From: an uncultured Dorea sp.
GTDB lineage: Bacteria > Bacillota > Clostridia > Lachnospirales > Lachnospiraceae
Reading direction: 5' to 3'
Length of the DNA stretch: 64,000 bases
Assembly (NCBI GenBank): GCA_900543415.1
Contig: UQRE01000007.1
Span: 8,937-72,936 of the forward strand
Shown here: piece by piece, positions 52,083-59,750 of the stretch
Position numbering within the stretch: position 1 is the stretch's first letter
How the letters are laid out: the number at the start of each line of letters is the position of its first letter
Notes under the pieces: model-generated
Databases searched by the model: none
Told to the model about the DNA's origin: nothing
Seen by the model: only the letters and a program-made list of their open reading frames with translations
Program-made: the position numbers and the translations under genes

Positions 52083-53105
52083 CTATCCATGCAAATGTTT
52101 ATTTAACAAACGCTCAATGATCTCTACCGATTCTTCAATTCCATAGCTTGCACTGTTAAAACAGATGTCATAGTTTTCAGCTGCGCCCCATTTCAATCCG
52201 GTATAATTATGAAAATATTTTGCATGCTTTTTATCATATTTCTTTAACTGCTTTACAGCTTCTTTAAAACCAATCCCCTGCACCTCCATAATACGGTGCA
52301 CACGCTGCTCAAACGGAGCAGTGATAAAAATACTCACATGAGGGATTCGGTTATTGGCAAGGATGACATCCGCACAGCGTCCCATGACAATGAAGTCCTC
52401 CTCTTTTGCCATTTTGCACAGAAGATCACTCTGATTGAAGAAAATTGCATCCGCTTTCTTAAGTCCGTGATAGCGGTTAAATTCTCTCAGACGTTCTTTG
52501 ATCCCCTTCGAAGATTCAAAGCCCTTCTGATATTTATTCGCCATCATTCCGCCCTGTGTATCTTCTTCAGCATGAATCCCATAATCCTCTGCCTTCTCCA
52601 CTTCCAGTCTTTTTAATACTTCACTGAAGATCTCCACATCATAATAATTGATATGAAGAGCATCTGCCAGGGCAAAGCCGATGTCATTTCCCGCACTCCC
52701 CTGTGTTCGTCCGATACAGATGACCAAATGATCGTCTTCTTTAAATTTCTGATGAAGATTGGCAGTATTTAACTTTGCACGTTCTTCATTAATGATATCT
52801 ACCTGACCAAAAGTATTAGGAAGCGCTGCAACTTCTTTTAAAATCGCATCGTATTCTGTCATCACTTTGGACTTATCTTCTTTATTTTTAATGGTTCTTG
52901 CCATATTACTGATTAAGGCAAGCTCGCTTCGAAGCAGATGTCCCTGCGGGCGGATCATCATAAGCTCTGCCAGATTCTCCACGCAGATCTTTCGCTCTTC
53001 GGAAAATGCGCGTCCAAGAGAAGAGCCGACGCATCGATACACTTCTAAATCCAGATCATAGATCCGTTCCGCGATTTCCAGACATTTTTTACGTTTATCT
53101 TCCAT
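52083..53105 (-). CDS. Cytidylate kinase-like family protein
   Basis: 340 residues. An N-terminal helical region (1-125) precedes the P-loop kinase fold VICIGRTQGSAGNDIGFALADALHINYYDVEIF. The P-loop reads GRTQGSAGND rather than G-x-x-x-x-G-K-[ST], so the usual Lys is replaced. This group is annotated cytidylate kinase-like, but nucleotide specificity is unproven. It lies 15 bp after the antiporter gene and ends at a strong terminator. Confidence 0.8.
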   Translation of the reverse strand: MEDKRKKCLEIAERIYDLDLEVYRCVGSSLGRAFSEERKICVENLAELMMIRPQGHLLRSELALISNMARTIKNKEDKSKVMTEYDAILKEVAALPNTFGQVDIINEERAKLNTANLHQKFKEDDHLVICIGRTQGSAGNDIGFALADALHINYYDVEIFSEVLKRLEVEKAEDYGIHAEEDTQGGMMANKYQKGFESSKGIKERLREFNRYHGLKKADAIFFNQSDLLCKMAKEEDFIVMGRCADVILANNRIPHVSIFITAPFEQRVHRIMEVQGIGFKEAVKQLKKYDKKHAKYFHNYTGLKWGAAENYDICFNSASYGIEESVEIIERLLNKHLHG

Positions 53106-53120
53106 ATCCGCTCTCCCTCC

Positions 53121-54485
53121 TTACATAAAGAATACCAGGCTGTCCACAAGGAACACCGGAACCAAAAACATCAAGGACCATAACATGTATCCGAAGAAAG
53201 AAGGCATGTTAATACCGTTTTCATCAGAAATAGACTTCACCATAAAGTTCGGCGCATTACCGATATAAGTATTTGCTCCCATAAATACTGCTCCACAGGA
53301 AATTGCAGTCAGCATCTTCACGGACACGGTTCCCACCGTTGTTGCCATTCCACTCGTAAATCCAAGCGTACCTGCGGTAGTAAGGAATACAAGATAGGTC
53401 GGTGTATTATCAAGAAAGCTTGAAAGTGCGCCGGTCGCCCAGAACATCTGCAGCGGCTCCGTAATTCCAAGTTCCGCACCATGCGCCTTCAAAAGCATAA
53501 GCGCCGGCTGCATGGTAATGAAAATACCAATGAACAACACTGCAACCTCCTGAATTGCTCCCCATGTGAAATGGTTTCTTGTACGAATCTTCGCATCGGT
53601 TGTTTTAAAGGACAAGTATGCCGCCAGCAAGATGATCACAATTTCAATCAGTGAAGCATAACTCAGTGTCACCTCTCCAAACACATGAATCCCCAGCGGA
53701 TTACCGGAAGCATCCTGAAATGCCGGCATATTCGGCAAAGTACCACTTAAAATAACTGCTGCCACGATCATAACAACAAAGATTAAATTGTGAAGACCAT
53801 CAATCTTAAAATCTGTTCCCGGTTTACTGATGTCCGGTTTCAATCCTCTTGCAATATCTTTGCGGTAAGCTCTGCGATCGAGGAAATAGAATACTGTCAA
53901 TAAGATCACTGCATTAAAGATCAATATTTTGAATAAATGCATACTCCAGAAAAACGGAACTCCTCTCATAAATCCCATAAGAAGCGGTGGATCTCCGATC
54001 GGCGTCAGACAGCCGCCCATATTGGATACGAGGAAAATGAAAAGCACCATAATATGACGTTTTCTTCTTCTCCATGAATTCATTTTCAACACCGGACGCA
54101 CAAGAAGCATACTTGCTCCCGTCGTGCCGATCACACTTGCAAGTAGCGTACCAAATCCCAGAAGTGCCACATTAATTCTCGGCGATCCTGCAAAGTCACC
54201 TTCCAGAGTTATGTTACCTGCTACGCAAAACAGTCCAAATAACAGGACAATGAACGTCAGGTAATCATTTAACACACACTCCAATACTGTTTCCACTGAA
54301 GCTGCCGGTCCATTTAACACTGCAAACGGGATAATAAATAGCAGGGAACAAACAGCCACCACAAGCGGTTGATTTTTCTCCCACCATTCTCCTTTGACCA
54401 AAGGAAGCACTGCAATGCAGAGCAAAAGCCCTGCAAATGGAATGCAGAGCCATGCCGGTACAGCTAATTCTATCATATTCTCCAT
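53121..54485 (-). CDS. Na+/H+ antiporter-like (ArsB/NhaD superfamily) protein
   Basis: 454 residues with about eleven membrane helices. Typical motifs are FGTLLASVIGTTGASMLLVRPVLKMNSWRRRKRHIMVLFIFLVSNMGGCLTPIGDPPLLMGF and FLDNTPTYLVFLTTAGTLGFTSG, conserved around the discontinuous helices that bind the ion in NhaD/ArsB proteins. Na+ extrusion in exchange for H+ is the likely role. It sits between clpX and the kinase-like gene; its start codon abuts the clpX stop. Confidence 0.84.
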   Translation of the reverse strand: MENMIELAVPAWLCIPFAGLLLCIAVLPLVKGEWWEKNQPLVVAVCSLLFIIPFAVLNGPAASVETVLECVLNDYLTFIVLLFGLFCVAGNITLEGDFAGSPRINVALLGFGTLLASVIGTTGASMLLVRPVLKMNSWRRRKRHIMVLFIFLVSNMGGCLTPIGDPPLLMGFMRGVPFFWSMHLFKILIFNAVILLTVFYFLDRRAYRKDIARGLKPDISKPGTDFKIDGLHNLIFVVMIVAAVILSGTLPNMPAFQDASGNPLGIHVFGEVTLSYASLIEIVIILLAAYLSFKTTDAKIRTRNHFTWGAIQEVAVLFIGIFITMQPALMLLKAHGAELGITEPLQMFWATGALSSFLDNTPTYLVFLTTAGTLGFTSGMATTVGTVSVKMLTAISCGAVFMGANTYIGNAPNFMVKSISDENGINMPSFFGYMLWSLMFLVPVFLVDSLVFFM

Positions 54486-55934
54486 TTAGTTTTCCCCCTG
54501 CTGTAGTCTCGGAACATCCTGACCGCGCAATGTAATGATCGGGCCGCCTGTTCCTTCAATATATTCTTTCGTAATAACTACATGTCCAATACTATCGTCT
54601 TTCGGAATCTCATACATAATATCAAGCATAAATTCTTCAATGATCGCACGGAGCGCACGAGCGCCGGTATCTTTCTCCATTGCTTTTTTCGCAATTGCAC
54701 GAAGTGCACCTTCGTCAAATTCCAGATCTACCTCATCCAATGCAAGCAACTTCTGGTACTGTTTGAGAATTGCATTTCTTGGTTCTTTTAAAATCTTGAT
54801 CATCATATCTTCGTCCAGACCTTTTAAAGTAAACACGATCGGAAGACGACCAAGGAACTCCGGAATCATGCCGAAATTTCTCAAATCTTCGATGGTCACT
54901 TTCTCAAGAATCGTCTTATCGCGATCATATTTATCCTTCAAATCTGCGCCAAAACCAATGGACGCCTGTTTTGTCAGACGTTCTTTGATGATTCCATCCA
55001 GATCCGGAAATGCACCGCCGCAGATAAACAAAATATTTCTTGTATTGATCGTAGTCAAAGGCACCATCGCATTTTTACTGTTTGCACCAACCGGAACTTC
55101 TACATCGCTTCCTTCCAAAAGCTTCAACATTCCCTGCTGCACAGATTCACCGCTTACATCTCTTTGACTTGTATTTTTCTTCTTCGCGATCTTATCGATC
55201 TCATCAATGAAAATAATTCCCTGTTCTGCCTTTTCTACATCGTTGTCTGCTGCCGCCAACAATTTCGAAACTACGCTTTCAATATCGTCGCCTATGTACC
55301 CTGCTTCTGTAAGGGAGGTTGCATCTGTAATAGCAAGCGGCACGTCCAGAAGTTTTGCCAAGGTCTTCACAAGATACGTTTTACCGGAACCGGTAGGTCC
55401 GATCATCAGCATATTAGACTTCTCAATCTCAATATCGTCCATCGTATCTGTAGCCACGCGTTTATAATGATTATAAACTGCAACAGAGATTACTTTCTTT
55501 GCATATTCCTGCCCTACCACATAATCATCCAGTTTTGCTTTGATCTTATGAGGTGCCGGAAGATTCTTGATATCGATCAGAGGCTTTCTCTCTTCCCCTT
55601 CTTTTTTCTTCTTCAGCTTCTGTTTCTTCGGAATCACCTGTTCCAGATCAGACATATTCATAATCTGGATTCCCGGCATATTCATAAGCTGGCTGTAATC
55701 AATATTTCCATTATTCATAGCGTCAAAGCTCTTCTGCATACAGTCACTGCACACAGAAATATGATTCGGAAGGTCTATCATCTTTCCCGCCACACTCTCC
55801 GGACGTCTGCAAATAAAACACACCTTTTCGTATTCGTCATCCTTCTCATCTGAGGATGGTTCTACGCTGACAGTTTCGACTTTTTCTACTTCTTGGTTCT
55901 GGTCGTTTGGATTTTTATTTTCCTGATCAGACAT
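54486..55934 (-). CDS. clpX: ATP-dependent Clp protease ATPase subunit ClpX
   Basis: 482 residues, longer than the usual about 420. An acidic N-terminal tail (about 1-37, rich in Glu, Asp and Asn) precedes the zinc domain (C39, C42, C62, C65). Walker A GPTGSGKT is at 179-186, Walker B IIFIDEIDKIAKK near 240-252, then the sensor and C-terminal domains. It unfolds substrates for ClpP. A basic linker (KKQKLKKKKEGEERK) joins the zinc domain to the AAA+ core. The tail is unusual and may alter adaptor binding. clpP is not in this window. Confidence 0.94.
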   Translation of the reverse strand: MSDQENKNPNDQNQEVEKVETVSVEPSSDEKDDEYEKVCFICRRPESVAGKMIDLPNHISVCSDCMQKSFDAMNNGNIDYSQLMNMPGIQIMNMSDLEQVIPKKQKLKKKKEGEERKPLIDIKNLPAPHKIKAKLDDYVVGQEYAKKVISVAVYNHYKRVATDTMDDIEIEKSNMLMIGPTGSGKTYLVKTLAKLLDVPLAITDATSLTEAGYIGDDIESVVSKLLAAADNDVEKAEQGIIFIDEIDKIAKKKNTSQRDVSGESVQQGMLKLLEGSDVEVPVGANSKNAMVPLTTINTRNILFICGGAFPDLDGIIKERLTKQASIGFGADLKDKYDRDKTILEKVTIEDLRNFGMIPEFLGRLPIVFTLKGLDEDMMIKILKEPRNAILKQYQKLLALDEVDLEFDEGALRAIAKKAMEKDTGARALRAIIEEFMLDIMYEIPKDDSIGHVVITKEYIEGTGGPIITLRGQDVPRLQQGEN

Positions 55935-55960
55935 ACTATCCCTTCTTTCTCCTTGTTCTT

Positions 55961-55992
55961 TCTATCCATTGTTCTTTCTATCCATTGTTCTT
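55961..55992. repeat. 16-bp tandem duplication over the ligA stop codon
   Basis: TCTATCCATTGTTCTT occurs twice in perfect tandem (55961-55976 and 55977-55992). The second copy holds the ligA stop, so the last residues KNNG and the stop are duplicated in the 3' flank. Confidence 0.85.
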
Positions 55993-57939
55993 TGTCATCT
56001 CAATAAAATCCTCTTCCGAAATAATCGGTATATGAAGTTCATTTGCCTTCTTATTCTTAGAGGATGAAGATGTCACATCATTGTTAATAAGATAATTCGT
56101 CTTGGAAGTCACAGAGCCCGTCACTTTACCACCCAGACTTTCAATCAATTCCTTTATTTCACCGCGATTGGCAAAATGTGTAACACTTCCGGTAATCACA
56201 AAATTTATACCGGCAAAAATCTGCTCCGACTGCTCCGCCACTTCTTTTGGAATCTCAAGTTCCTTTAAAAGCTTCCGGAATCGCTCGATATGACGCTGGT
56301 CTTTAAAATATCCGGCAAATGCCTCTGCAAGCACAGGACCAATACCGGAAATCTCGTTCAAACGCTCCGCGTCCGCATGGATGATCTTCTCCACATCATA
56401 CTGAAATTCTCGACAGATCACTTTCGCATTGGCAAGTCCGATCCCTGCAATACCAAGTCCGTAAATAACTTTCGGAAGCGTTGTATGTCTTGCCTTTTCT
56501 GAACTTGCAATGAGATTGTTATAAGATTTCTCACCAAAACCTTCCATCGACTGAATCTCTTCCTTATAATGGTCTAAGTGAAACAGATCTGAAAACTCTC
56601 GAATATATCCTCTTGCAATAAATTTCTCAAGGGTAGATTCAGACAGCCCTTCAATATTCAGCGCATCTCTGCTCACAAACAGTGCAAATGCTTTCACATG
56701 CTTTGCCTGACAATCCTCATTGAGACAATATAAGGCTTTTGCATTTCCTGCCTGTTTGATCTTCGTTTCACCCCCGCACACCGGACAGCGCTTTGGAATA
56801 TCTTTCACGCCGCTCTTTGTCAGATTGCGGGCAATCTGAGGAATGATCATATTTGCCTTATAAACTTCAATCTCATCACCCACGCCAAGCTTGAGTTCTT
56901 CCATAATACTGATGTTATGCACGCTGGCGCGACTCACGGTTGTCCCTTCCAACTCCACCGGCTCAAAAATTGCCACCGGATTGATAAGCCCCGTCCTTGA
57001 CGGACTCCACTCAATCTCTGTAAGTTTCGTCCTTCGAATCTCGTCTGCCCACTTAAAAGCATAGGAATCACGCGGAAATTTGGATGTTCTTCCAAGAGAC
57101 CGTCCATATTCCACATCATCATATACTAACACAAGACCGTCCGATGGGAAATCATTTTTTGCAATTTTTTCCGAAAATTTAATAACTGTCTCTTCCACCG
57201 TCTCTTGGGTCACTTCTTCATATTCTACCACATCAAAGCCTTGACTTCTTAACCACTCCATCTGACATTTTCTGGAATTATGAAAGTCTACATCCTCTGC
57301 CTGCACTAAGGTAAACGCATAAAACTTTACATTTCGCTTCGCTGTGATCTCATTATTTAACTGACGCACAGAACCACTGCACAGATTTCTTGGATTCTTG
57401 TATTTTGCATCCACATCCTCGATTTCTTCATTGATCTTCTCGAAATCGCGATATCCGATCACTGCCTCACCGCGCAGAATGAGTTCTCCGTCATAACTGA
57501 TCTTAAGTGGAATATTTTTAAAGACTCTGGCATTGTTCGTAATCACTTCGCCGATTTCTCCATTTCCTCTCGTGACTGCTTTGTATAATTCTCCGCCCCG
57601 ATAAGTGAGTACAATCGTAAGACCATCCATCTTCCATGACATAAGCGCTTTCTTATCTCCTACGAATGCTTTCAGATCTTCCACATCCTTCGTCTTGTCC
57701 AGAGACAACATCGGACGCTCATGGCGCTCCTTTGGAAGTTCACTCAAAACTTCGTATCCCACATTCACAGTAGGACTGTTAGACAACGTAATTCCCACTT
57801 CGTCTTCCAGCTTCAACAATTCATCATAAAGCTTATCATAAGCATAATTACTCATGATTTCCTGTGCATCTTGATAATATGCCTTCGACGCTTTATTTAA
57901 CAGTTCCACTAATTCCTGCATTCGCTCCTGCTTGTTCAT
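55978..57939 (-). CDS. ligA: NAD+-dependent DNA ligase
   Basis: 653 residues. Adenylation domain with the nucleophile K103 in SWKMDGLTI (the consensus is KxDG). The usual TRGDGxxGEDVT reads TRGNGEIGEVIT. OB-fold, then the zinc finger CPVCGGETKIKQAGNAKALYCLNEDC, helix-hairpin-helix repeats (ISGIGPVLAEAF) and a C-terminal BRCT domain. It seals DNA nicks using NAD+. Its start overlaps the rluF stop by 47 bp. The altered motif is noted as a finding; the domain set is complete. Confidence 0.94.
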   Translation of the reverse strand: MNKQERMQELVELLNKASKAYYQDAQEIMSNYAYDKLYDELLKLEDEVGITLSNSPTVNVGYEVLSELPKERHERPMLSLDKTKDVEDLKAFVGDKKALMSWKMDGLTIVLTYRGGELYKAVTRGNGEIGEVITNNARVFKNIPLKISYDGELILRGEAVIGYRDFEKINEEIEDVDAKYKNPRNLCSGSVRQLNNEITAKRNVKFYAFTLVQAEDVDFHNSRKCQMEWLRSQGFDVVEYEEVTQETVEETVIKFSEKIAKNDFPSDGLVLVYDDVEYGRSLGRTSKFPRDSYAFKWADEIRRTKLTEIEWSPSRTGLINPVAIFEPVELEGTTVSRASVHNISIMEELKLGVGDEIEVYKANMIIPQIARNLTKSGVKDIPKRCPVCGGETKIKQAGNAKALYCLNEDCQAKHVKAFALFVSRDALNIEGLSESTLEKFIARGYIREFSDLFHLDHYKEEIQSMEGFGEKSYNNLIASSEKARHTTLPKVIYGLGIAGIGLANAKVICREFQYDVEKIIHADAERLNEISGIGPVLAEAFAGYFKDQRHIERFRKLLKELEIPKEVAEQSEQIFAGINFVITGSVTHFANRGEIKELIESLGGKVTGSVTSKTNYLINNDVTSSSSKNKKANELHIPIISEEDFIEMTKNNG

Positions 57940-58630
57940 ATAATTCCTTTAACTCCTGTTTTGATAATTTTCTTACTTCTCCCGATTTCAGATTGCCAAG
58001 TGTAATATTCATGATCCGCACTCTTACAAGTCGTTTCACTTTATAGCCCAATGCCTCACACATTCTTCGAATCTGGCGATTAAGCCCTTGCGTCAACACA
58101 ATGGTAAATGTATATTTTCCGAGCACCTCGACCTTACAAGGTCTCGTAACCGCATCCAGATTCTTTTCCTTATCTGTAATGCGAACTCCCCGCTCCATTT
58201 TCTCTTTGAAATCTTCTCCAAGGGGCCTGTCTACCGTCACCTTATACTCTTTTTCATGACCATATCTTGCGCGCATCATCGCGTTAATAAGATCTCCGTC
58301 ATTGGTCATAATGAGAAGTCCTTCCGAATCCTTGTCCAGTCTTCCCGCATAAGTCACACGCACCGGATAGTTAAGAAATCGGATAATATTTTTCTTCTCA
58401 CGCTTGTCTTCCGTGCATACAATTCCTGCCGGCTTATTCACTGCCAGCACAATTTTCTCACGTCCTGTATGGATCAGTTTCTTCCTCACGCGAACTTCCT
58501 GCGTGTCCTCCACCTGCATGCCCGGAACTGCCTTCTTGCCATTTACCGTCACCTGTCCGCTTTCAATGAGCCGGTCCGCCTCTCTTCTCGAACAGACTCC
58601 GGCTTCACTTAAGTATTTATTTAACCTCAT
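57893..58630 (-). CDS. rluF: RsuA-type pseudouridine synthase (RluF-like)
   Basis: 245 residues. The S4 domain LNKYLSEAGVCSRREADRLIESGQVTVNGKK opens the protein. The catalytic Asp lies in YAGRLDKDSEGLLIMTNDGDL, followed by QGLNRQIRRMCEALGYKVKRLVRVRI. It isomerises uridine in 23S rRNA. It is read from an extended -10 (TGTTATAAT) at 58685-58693 on the minus strand. It overlaps ligA by 47 bp. Confidence 0.88.
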   Translation of the reverse strand: MRLNKYLSEAGVCSRREADRLIESGQVTVNGKKAVPGMQVEDTQEVRVRKKLIHTGREKIVLAVNKPAGIVCTEDKREKKNIIRFLNYPVRVTYAGRLDKDSEGLLIMTNDGDLINAMMRARYGHEKEYKVTVDRPLGEDFKEKMERGVRITDKEKNLDAVTRPCKVEVLGKYTFTIVLTQGLNRQIRRMCEALGYKVKRLVRVRIMNITLGNLKSGEVRKLSKQELKELYEQAGANAGISGTVK

Positions 58631-58684
58631 AGTTCTATCTCTCCACAGATTTACATCTTTTTGTATCTAACATCTTAAAGAATT

Positions 58685-58693
58685 ATTATAACA
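58685..58693 (-). promoter_or_regulatory. Extended -10 promoter of rluF-ligA
   Basis: Minus-strand TG-T-TATAAT, with TATAAT at 58685-58690. I see no good -35 hexamer. Confidence 0.5.
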
Positions 58694-58719
58694 TATTAGT
58701 GCATTTTTCCGCCAGTATT

Positions 58720-58727
58720 GTTATAAT
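58720..58727 (+). promoter_or_regulatory. Extended -10 promoter of the structured leader/DUF5721 operon
   Basis: TG-T-TATAAT with TATAAT at 58722-58727, opposite in direction to the rluF element. Transcription would start near 58734, just before the hairpin element. Confidence 0.5.
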
Positions 58728-58736
58728 ATTCTTAGC

Positions 58737-58825
58737 AACAGTTCTGCATAAGCGAGGATTTAGCTACGTATGTGGCAATAATAGGCTGCGCGGCAGCTAA
58801 TCCGAGCTATTATGGCTGAACTGTT
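58737..58825 (+). ncRNA. Structured 89-nt element in the DUF5721-blaI-blaR1 leader (candidate)
   Basis: The outer arms AACAGTTC (58737-58744) and GAACTGTT (58818-58825) pair fully. Inside, ATAA/TTAT, GGAT/ATCC and AGCT/AGCT can pair in nested order. An alternative fold pairs ATAATAG (58778-58784) with CTATTAT (58807-58813) around GCTGC/GCAGC (58785-58797), and would break the first. The element starts where transcription should begin, and only 46 bp separate it from the first gene. No Rfam family is recognised by me. Confidence 0.45.
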
Positions 58826-58871
58826 ACGCATCTTTTGACCTTAACATCATTCTCAAGGAGTTTCTGTACAT

Positions 58872-59345
58872 ATGATTACCATATCTCTGAAAACAAAACC
58901 AAGTATGTCACATCTTCTATTAAAAGACACATTCGACCAATTTTCTTTTATAGAAGGTGAGATCACTACATTTAATAAATTTACCATTGATGGATATTTA
59001 CAAAAAGATTTTTTTGAAGAGAAGCCGGAAGATTCCCACGCACACTGGAAAGACGTGAGGGAATTCTGTTTTCAGATCATCCGTGGAAAACGGACGCCTC
59101 TTAGCTTCAAAATTATTCTGTCACTGGCGCCGGAGAACTTTCCTACTTTCTTGACTGACCAAAATATTACCGGTTTCCGACCGGAAGACATTCAAGGGAT
59201 GTATTTGAATCTCTCATATGATGGTTTGAATCTTGTATGTATTACCGGAATTTCTATGAAAACATTTACGATGGACAAGTCCTTGGAGCGGGCATGGGAT
59301 GAAGCAGCACAAAAAAAGCTTCTGGAGCTGGAACTTGTCGTGTAA
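58872..59345 (+). CDS. DUF5721 family protein
   Basis: 157 residues, without signal peptide or membrane helix. Central motifs are FSFIEGEITTFNKFTIDGYLQKDFF, HAHWKDVREFCFQIIRGKRTPLSFKIILSLAPEN and YLNLSYDGLNLVCITGISMKTFTMDKSLERAWDEAAQKKL. It is a Lachnospiraceae-type conserved protein of unknown function. It is the first gene of an operon with blaI (18 bp) and blaR1 (12 bp), suggesting it is regulated with them, or that its gene simply precedes them. Confidence 0.75.
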   Translation: MITISLKTKPSMSHLLLKDTFDQFSFIEGEITTFNKFTIDGYLQKDFFEEKPEDSHAHWKDVREFCFQIIRGKRTPLSFKIILSLAPENFPTFLTDQNITGFRPEDIQGMYLNLSYDGLNLVCITGISMKTFTMDKSLERAWDEAAQKKLLELELVV

Positions 59346-59363
59346 AAAAGGAGGAACTCTTCT

Positions 59364-59738
59364 ATGAACAAACTTCCACAAATATCCGAGGCTGAATTTG
59401 AAGTTATGAAAATTGTATGGAAGTATGCGCCTATCAGCACAAATGAAATCACTGAAAAATTATTGCAAACGACTAGCTGGAGCCCCAAGACGATTCAGAC
59501 TCTGATCAAGCGTCTAGTAACAAAGGGCGTTCTTACTTATGAAAAGCAGAGTCGTGTCTTTGTCTATACTCCAACGGTAAAAGAAAACGAATATATTAAC
59601 CAAGAAAGTAATTCCTTTCTTAACCGCTATTACGATGGCGATATTACTGCAATGGTATCTGCTTATGTGGAAAATGACCGCTTATCGGAAGCAGAGCTTG
59701 ACACACTTCGTGCGCTCCTTTCACAGGAAAAAGAGTAG
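59364..59738 (+). CDS. blaI: BlaI/MecI-family repressor
   Basis: 124 residues. The winged-helix part reads ISEAEFEVMKIVWKYAPISTNEITEKLLQTTSWSPKTIQTLIKRLVTKGVLTYEKQSRVFVYTPTV. A dimerisation tail contains NSFLNRYYDG, where Asn-Phe is the type of bond cut after BlaR1 activation. It represses beta-lactamase or other envelope genes. I found no canonical TACA-N-TGTA operator nearby. It starts 18 bp after DUF5721. Confidence 0.92.
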   Translation: MNKLPQISEAEFEVMKIVWKYAPISTNEITEKLLQTTSWSPKTIQTLIKRLVTKGVLTYEKQSRVFVYTPTVKENEYINQESNSFLNRYYDGDITAMVSAYVENDRLSEAELDTLRALLSQEKE

Positions 59739-59750
59739 GAGGAATCTACC

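Noticed and set aside
58737..58825. Match to a known riboswitch class
   Set aside because: I could not see the conserved cores of common classes (ZTP, guanidine, preQ1, c-di-GMP, SAM); kept only as an unnamed structured element.
58631..59363. BlaI operator before DUF5721 or blaI
   Set aside because: Only partial TACA/TGTA-like words such as TGTACATATG were seen; no convincing dyad.
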